Source: Dehalococcoidia bacterium UBA2991
GTDB taxonomy: Bacteria > Chloroflexota > Dehalococcoidia > Tepidiformales > Tepidiformaceae
Assembly: GCA_002346645.1 (NCBI GenBank)
Contig: DEAD01000011.1
Coordinates: 13,300 to 22,955 of the forward strand
Direction: 5' to 3'
Length of the DNA stretch: 9,656 nt
A program made the translations under genes and the position numbers. The notes under the pieces are model-generated. The model was not told the origin of the DNA, searched no databases, and saw only the letters and a list, made by a program, of their open reading frames with translations. Positions 6,416-9,656 of this stretch are shown here, in pieces. Every line of letters begins with the position of its first letter. Within the stretch, counting starts at the first letter, position 1.

Positions 6416-7228
6416 TCAGGTTTCGTCGCGGGGCGGTAGATGGATTGGAGTCCCCACCCACGCACCGATATTCTGACCCGTACGCCCCTCAGGGCCTTCG
6501 TGGAGCAGATCGAGTACCAACTTGGCAATCTGGGCCGGCTTGATCCATGTCTCAATCCGATAGGGGAACGGTCGTCCGTGCCAATAAGAGCGAAGCATGG
6601 GAGTGTCGGTTTCTCCCATGCATATGGCATTAACTCGAATACCATGCCCATAAAGTGCTCCGGACCAAGATTGGGTCAGCCCTGTTAGTGCGAACTTCGA
6701 CGCGCTGTAAAGATCGGTGAAGGGTGGCCTTTCCCCCACGATTGCAAGCTCTTCTGGGGTTCGTGGCATCAGCGGTTTGGGTGGGACCACGTAGTAAGTG
6801 CTCATGTTGATGATATTGCCGCTACCCTGCTCAATCATGCTGGGCATGACTGCTCGACCGAAGAGGAAGCACCCTCTTAAGTTCGTGCCCATAATTTCTT
6901 CATACTCTCGTAAGGCCTTCGACTGAGGATCGTTTACGGTGTGATCAGCCCAGACAGCCGCGTTGTTCACGAGGATGTCTATCCTGCCGAACTGATCTCT
7001 CGCAAGATCGATCGTTGCGTATACGTCCTCTGGCTCCGATACATCTGCGACAATTCCCTGAACCTTTCCACCGCCCCTCGAGGTTAGATCGTCGGCGACC
7101 TCTTCTATGAGAGGTCTCAGGTCGCAGGTAATTACGTTCGCCCCTTCTGCTGCAAGTGCCTCGACGCAGGCGCGTCCGATTCCCACTGCACCACCTGTGA
7201 CGATCGCAACCGTATCCTTTAATTGCAT
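6416..7228 (-). CDS. Short-chain dehydrogenase/reductase (SDR), probably NAD-dependent
   Basis: 270 aa classical SDR, a cytoplasmic NAD(P)-dependent alcohol/ketone oxidoreductase. Visible motifs are TGGAVGIG (11-18) for dinucleotide binding and Asp36 at the end of the second strand, which favours NAD(H) over NADP(H). Others are DV (62-63), NNAA (88-91), Asn116, the catalytic strand NMST (141-144) and YSASK (Tyr174, Lys178). The Ser-to-Tyr distance is about 31 residues instead of the usual dozen or so. This is because of a Pro-rich insert (about 149-170, PPKPLMPRTPEE onward) next to the active site, which may shape the substrate pocket. The strand ICMGETDTP (201-209) replaces the common VNPGxxxTP. 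The ATG has GAGGG (7234-7238) at 5 nt. The substrate is not identifiable. The gene is monocistronic as far as can be seen and converges with the nitroreductase. Confidence 0.94.
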   Translation of the reverse strand: MQLKDTVAIVTGGAVGIGRACVEALAAEGANVITCDLRPLIEEVADDLTSRGGGKVQGIVADVSEPEDVYATIDLARDQFGRIDILVNNAAVWADHTVNDPQSKALREYEEIMGTNLRGCFLFGRAVMPSMIEQGSGNIINMSTYYVVPPKPLMPRTPEELAIVGERPPFTDLYSASKFALTGLTQSWSGALYGHGIRVNAICMGETDTPMLRSYWHGRPFPYRIETWIKPAQIAKLVLDLLHEGPEGRTGQNIGAWVGTPIHLPPRDET

Positions 7229-7284
7229 AGCGTCCCTCTGACGTTTTCTGCAAGGGTGAGCTTACCGTGATGCTTAGGGTTTTG

Positions 7285-7312
7285 GTTATAGGTCTTGGGT
7301 GTGATCTACACC
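7285..7312 (-). promoter_or_regulatory. Possible SDR promoter/operator
   Basis: On the minus strand upstream of the SDR gene, TATAAC (7285-7290) could be a -10. The inverted repeat GGTGT-N5-ACACC (7298-7312) lies where the -35 would be, but no TTGACA-like hexamer is present. If real, this could be an activator or repressor site; the evidence is only positional. Confidence 0.25.
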
Positions 7313-7352
7313 TGGCTCTCCGGTTTTAACAGCTAGATAAATGCTATCGAAG

Positions 7353-7390
7353 TAAAAAAGGGAAGTGGGCTGCAAAAGCAGCCCACTTCC
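7353..7390 (-). terminator. Rho-independent terminator of hsp20
   Basis: GGAAGTGGGCTGC (7361-7373) and GCAGCCCACTTCC (7378-7390) form a perfect 13-bp stem with a 4-nt loop. Read on the minus strand, the stem is followed by CTTTTTTAC, a U-tract. It lies 35 bp after the hsp20 stop codon. In the + direction no T-tract follows, so it acts for the minus strand. Confidence 0.93.
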
Positions 7391-7425
7391 TCCAAAAGGG
7401 GTCCGCCTTCCGGTGCAGTGGTCCG

Positions 7426-7857
7426 TTAGGCGGCCGCAATCTTGATCTGCCTAGGCTTCGCTTTTGCCGGCACTGGAATTCGTAGAGTAAGCACGCCGTT
7501 CCTGAGTTCTGCGTTGACGTTTGCATCGTGGAGCATGCCTGGTAGGGCAAGGCGCCTACTGAGGGTAGACCACCGGCGTTCTCTGCGATGGTAGCGCTCC
7601 TCTTCGTTGGCTTCGCTTGAACGGTGCTCTGCCTTGATGGAGAGCACGCCCTGATGTAGCTCTACATCGATTTCGTCTTCGGAAAAGCCAGGGAGGGATG
7701 CCCGTACTACCAGCTCGTTGTCGGTTTCAGAGATGTCTACGCCGAGAGCACCTTCGTCAAATCCGGTCAGCTCTTTCGAGCCAAGTGCGCGGTTGAAGAA
7801 CCGTTCTACGAGGTCATTGGGTGGGCCGAAGGGGTCATATCGAACGAAGCTTGCCAT
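7426..7857 (-). CDS. hsp20: Small heat-shock protein, Hsp20/alpha-crystallin family
   Basis: 143 aa ATP-independent holdase chaperone that binds unfolding proteins as large oligomers in the cytoplasm. A short N-terminal arm (MASFVRYDPF, then ERFFNRAL 18-25) precedes the alpha-crystallin domain (about 38-131). Typical segments are VDISETDNELVVRASLPGF (40-58), VELHQGVLSIKAEH and the conserved NGVLTLRIP (120-128). The C-terminal I-x-I anchor IKI (138-140) is present. Length and order are those of ordinary bacterial class A Hsp20. The ATG has GGAG (7864-7867) at 6 nt. Upstream are a consensus-like promoter, a perfect CIRCE site and an AT-rich inverted repeat; downstream is a strong terminator. 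It is therefore a single-gene heat-shock unit, probably repressed by HrcA, which is not in this window. Confidence 0.97.
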   Translation of the reverse strand: MASFVRYDPFGPPNDLVERFFNRALGSKELTGFDEGALGVDISETDNELVVRASLPGFSEDEIDVELHQGVLSIKAEHRSSEANEEERYHRRERRWSTLSRRLALPGMLHDANVNAELRNGVLTLRIPVPAKAKPRQIKIAAA

Positions 7858-7874
7858 CTATAACTCCATATCCT

Positions 7875-7891
7875 TTATAACGATGTTATAA
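7875..7891 (-). promoter_or_regulatory. AT-rich inverted repeat in the hsp20 leader
   Basis: TTATAAC-GAT-GTTATAA is a perfect 7-bp-arm repeat lying just downstream of the expected transcription start (about 7895) and 7 bp before the ribosome-binding site. In RNA it would be a weak AU-rich hairpin; in DNA it could be a second operator. Which of these applies cannot be told from sequence. Confidence 0.4.
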
Positions 7892-7901
7892 GACTATGGG
7901 A

Positions 7902-7930
7902 AGAATACCCCTAATTAGCACTCTTGTCAA
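7902..7930 (-). promoter_or_regulatory. Sigma-70-type promoter of hsp20
   Basis: On the minus strand TTGACA (7925-7930), a 17-nt spacer and TATTCT (7902-7907) make a near-consensus housekeeping promoter. The -35 sits in the spacer of the CIRCE element, so HrcA bound there would block RNA polymerase. Transcription would start near 7895 and give a leader of about 38 nt. Confidence 0.85.
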
Positions 7931-7941
7931 TAGAGTGCTAA
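7915..7941. promoter_or_regulatory. CIRCE operator (HrcA binding site)
   Basis: TTAGCACTC (7915-7923), 9 nt, and GAGTGCTAA (7933-7941) match the CIRCE consensus exactly in both arms and in spacing. CIRCE is the operator of the heat-shock repressor HrcA. It overlaps the -35 of the hsp20 promoter. It lies 53 bp downstream of the P450 stop and is not positioned to control that gene. Confidence 0.97.
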
Positions 7942-7993
7942 TGACAAAGTTGGGCAATAAGACTGGGATTAAGAGGAAGGTTGTTCTAGGTAA

Positions 7994-9253
7994 TTAAGCC
8001 TTTTCGAACTGAATGTGGAGTTCTTCCAGGCCTCGCAGGATATAACTCGTCTGGCGCTTTGGCTCCGGGTAATCTGGGTCTAGACGGAAGTGCTTCATCC
8101 TCTTCAGCACTTCCTCAAAAGCTACCCGAATCTCCAAGCGTGCTAAGGCTGCTCCTACGCAGTAGTGAGGGCCTGCGCTGAACGCAAGGTGGCTGCGTGC
8201 GTTCTCGCGCTCCACCTCGAAATCTCCAGCGTTCGCGAACTCACATTCATCGCGATTGGCTGCGGCATATATCAACATCAATACGGTCCCCTTTGGAAGG
8301 GGGACTCCTCCAAGCGTTACTTCGCGTGTAGTTGTGCGGAACAACGCCCGCACAGGGGTTTCCGTCCGGAGTGCTTCCTCAATCATGTTTCCGATAAGAG
8401 AGGGGTCCCTCTGGACCTTTGTGAGCTGGTCCGGATTCTGGATGAAAAGCAGCATAGCGCTTCCGATGAGGTGAGCAGTGGTCTCTTTCCCTGCCACTTG
8501 GAGCTGCTCAATGATGCTTAGGATCTCGTCATCGTTCAGGGGTCGCGGCTCGTCGTCCGTTTCCAGTTCGGCCGTTGCCAAAGTTGTCAGGATATCGTCC
8601 TTGGGATTCTCTCTCCGTTCCTCCGCCCGCTCCAAAAGCCACTCCTGGAACTCTAGTTTGGCTTGCAATACGTTCCGTTCTTCTTCCGGTGTAACCTGGC
8701 GCTCAATTCCGCCGATGGCTAGGTCTGCACGCTTCTTAAATTCCTTCAGCCCGGAACGAGGAACTCCGATCTGGTCAGCGACTACTGACATTGGCAGTTC
8801 GTCAGCAAACTCCTTTGTGAAGTCCACTTTGCCGTTGTTAATAAATCCGTCGATCAGGTCTGTCACGATCTCCCGGACGTAGTTCTCCATGCCAGCTACG
8901 CGTCGCGCTGAGAGCGCTTTGTTCACCAGCGATCGGTAACGTGCGTGAAAGGGGGGGTCAGCTGCCAGAAGAGTTGGCACTCCTGAGCGGGCGGCTTTCT
9001 TTCTCAGTTCAGTTAGCTCTGGGTCTTCGTCTTCGTCGAAAGCACCAGGCAGGTCAACAGGTCCTGTAGCCAAGCCCGAGGAGTAAGTCTTGGGGTCGTG
9101 GACCACCTCGCTTAGCAATTCGAAGGTGCTTACGACGGCTATCCCCATCTCAGGAATCAGGTGTACTGGGGCTTCCTCATGCAGGGCCTCGTAGAAGGGG
9201 TATGGGCACTCCAGGGTCTGCGGATCCATCAGATTGAAGTCAGTCAGTGCCAT
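7994..9253 (-). CDS. Cytochrome P450, soluble bacterial type
   Basis: 419 aa, the normal length for a soluble bacterial CYP with no membrane anchor. It would use two electrons and O2 to hydroxylate or otherwise oxidise an organic substrate. Motifs are the C-helix region ADPPFHARYR (98-107), I-helix AGKETT (254-259) with the Glu-Thr pair for oxygen activation, ExxR Glu293/Arg296 and the FRTTTREV strand (305-312). ANRDE (332-336) and the heme loop FSAGPHYCVG (358-367) with Cys365 as the iron ligand follow. The heme loop has Pro-His where many have xHxC, but all essential positions are intact. GGAGG (9262-9266) lies 8 nt before the ATG. No ferredoxin or ferredoxin reductase is encoded nearby, so redox partners must come from elsewhere. 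CYP family and substrate cannot be assigned by reading alone. It lies downstream of an amino-acid ABC ATPase on the same strand, with a 174-bp gap that argues for separate transcription. Confidence 0.97.
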   Translation of the reverse strand: MALTDFNLMDPQTLECPYPFYEALHEEAPVHLIPEMGIAVVSTFELLSEVVHDPKTYSSGLATGPVDLPGAFDEDEDPELTELRKKAARSGVPTLLAADPPFHARYRSLVNKALSARRVAGMENYVREIVTDLIDGFINNGKVDFTKEFADELPMSVVADQIGVPRSGLKEFKKRADLAIGGIERQVTPEEERNVLQAKLEFQEWLLERAEERRENPKDDILTTLATAELETDDEPRPLNDDEILSIIEQLQVAGKETTAHLIGSAMLLFIQNPDQLTKVQRDPSLIGNMIEEALRTETPVRALFRTTTREVTLGGVPLPKGTVLMLIYAAANRDECEFANAGDFEVERENARSHLAFSAGPHYCVGAALARLEIRVAFEEVLKRMKHFRLDPDYPEPKRQTSYILRGLEELHIQFEKA

Positions 9254-9266
9254 TACCTTTTCCTCC

Positions 9267-9301
9267 GGTACCCAACCCTTTGCGGTTGCGGTCGGGTAAC
9301 C
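9267..9301 (-). promoter_or_regulatory. Possible hairpin in the P450 leader
   Basis: On the minus strand GGTTACCC (9294-9301) can pair with GGGTACC (9267-9273), seven pairs with one bulge, across a 20-nt loop that contains CCGCAA twice. The 3' arm ends directly before the GGAGG ribosome-binding site. It does not cover that site, so any control would be indirect. The signal is weak. Confidence 0.25.
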
Positions 9302-9350
9302 CTACGGATTTCGGTTCCTTTTCGCATCCTTGGCAAAGCCTCAGTCGATA

Positions 9351-9372
9351 ATTTTACGCAGCGTATGGCTGC
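9351..9372 (-). promoter_or_regulatory. Possible P450 promoter -10 with adjacent inverted repeat
   Basis: On the minus strand TAAAAT (9351-9356) resembles a -10. It is preceded with a 1-nt gap by the inverted repeat GCAGC-N5-GCTGC (9358-9372), which could be an operator. There is no recognisable -35 at 16-18 nt. The stretch between the amino-acid ATPase stop and the P450 start otherwise shows only another short hairpin at 9375-9389. Confidence 0.25.
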
Positions 9373-9427
9373 CCCTTCCTCTTAGGAAGTCTCGGTTTCC
9401 GGTGTGATGGATTGTGTTGAAGGAGAT

Positions 9428-9656
9428 TTAAAGAATCTGGGAGAGGAAGAGCTTAGTGCGCTCCTCCTGCGGATTTTCAAAGAAGTGCTCAGGCGTTCCC
9501 TCTTCCACCAAAGAACCTTCGTCAAAAAACAGAAGGCGGTCTGCGACCTCTCGTGCGAAGCCCATCTCATGGGATACCACGATCATGGTCATGCCTGAAC
9601 GAGCTAGTTCCCGCATCACATCTAGTACTTCCTTGATCATTTCAGGGTCTAAAGCT
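9428..9656 (-). CDS. Polar amino-acid ABC transporter ATP-binding protein (GlnQ type), C-terminal fragment
   Basis: Only the last 76 codons or so are inside the window; the frame is open to the right edge and the gene continues beyond it. The visible protein begins ALDPEM, the D-loop that follows Walker B in this family, then runs IKEVLDVMRELARSGMT. The H-loop follows in IVVSHEMGFAREVADR (His24 counted from the Met at 9640), then FFDEGSLVEEGTPEHFF, and it ends KLFLSQIL. This pattern is highly characteristic of the GlnQ/HisP/ArtP group, which powers uptake of glutamine, glutamate, histidine, arginine or related solutes. The exact substrate needs the permease and binding-protein genes, presumably upstream outside the window. 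No convincing intrinsic terminator follows the stop. Confidence 0.93.
   Translation of the reverse strand, partial: ALDPEMIKEVLDVMRELARSGMTMIVVSHEMGFAREVADRLLFFDEGSLVEEGTPEHFFENPQEERTKLFLSQIL

Noticed and set aside
7942..7993. Terminator downstream of the P450 gene
   Set aside because: No hairpin with a T-tract is visible on the minus strand in this stretch. The CIRCE dyad can fold, but it matches a protein operator exactly and lacks a U-tract.
9375..9389. CTTCCT-CTT-AGGAAG as a terminator for the amino-acid ABC ATPase gene
   Set aside because: The stem is only 6 bp and no T-tract follows it on the minus strand.
1..9656. CRISPR array, insertion sequence, tRNA, rRNA, attachment site or riboswitch
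   Set aside because: I saw no spaced repeats, transposase, inverted terminal repeats, conserved RNA cores or cobalamin-riboswitch-like sequence. The region upstream of the importer operon lies outside the window and cannot be judged.

Overview
The window carries nine protein-coding genes of a bacterial chromosome. Two are cut by the window edges, and most of the rest are compactly spaced. The best guess for the organism is a member of Chloroflexota, perhaps a streamlined marine SAR202/Dehalococcoidia-like lineage. This is inferred from the Thr/Pro/Glu-rich spacer after the presumed lipoprotein anchor of the binding protein, from a secreted four-repeat beta-rich protein ending in YNAFR that resembles proteins I associate with that phylum, from a CIRCE heat-shock operator, and from gene tails only 3-6 bp apart. 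No rRNA or other phylogenetic marker is present, so Actinomycetota or another group cannot be excluded.

Layout. Positions 1-2877 (+) hold a three-gene iron-complex/heme/cobalamin-type ABC importer: a binding protein cut at its 5' end, a FecCD permease and an ATPase. It meets tail-to-tail, 3 bp apart, a secreted protein of 545 aa on the minus strand (2881-4518). A 341-bp gap (4519-4859) has no confident gene but contains a possible tiny membrane ORF. Next come an NTF2/SnoaL-like protein (4860-5339, +) and a helical protein of unknown function (5346-5738, -). The latter is divergent from a nitroreductase-family flavoprotein (5798-6409, +), which in turn converges on a short-chain dehydrogenase (6416-7228, -). 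A small heat-shock protein (7426-7857, -) follows, with a perfect CIRCE operator, a sigma-70-type promoter and a Rho-independent terminator. A soluble cytochrome P450 (7994-9253, -) and the C-terminal end of a polar amino-acid ABC ATPase (9428 to the edge, -) complete the window.

How the genes fit together. The first three genes form one transport operon. The SnoaL-like, nitroreductase, SDR and P450 genes are the sort of oxidoreductase and small-molecule-modifying genes found in accessory catabolic regions. They lie on both strands with separate signals, so they are neighbours rather than one operon, and no shared substrate can be read from the sequence. The clearest regulatory story is hsp20: HrcA/CIRCE repression overlapping the promoter, plus a short AT-rich inverted repeat in the 5' leader.

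I see no CRISPR array, IS element, tRNA, rRNA, phage gene or recognisable defence system. The window looks mostly ordinary. The points most worth checking are the four-repeat surface protein, the intragenic 12-bp-arm hairpin in the ATPase gene, the paired leaderless-looking starts around a palindrome, and the two-layer control region of hsp20.
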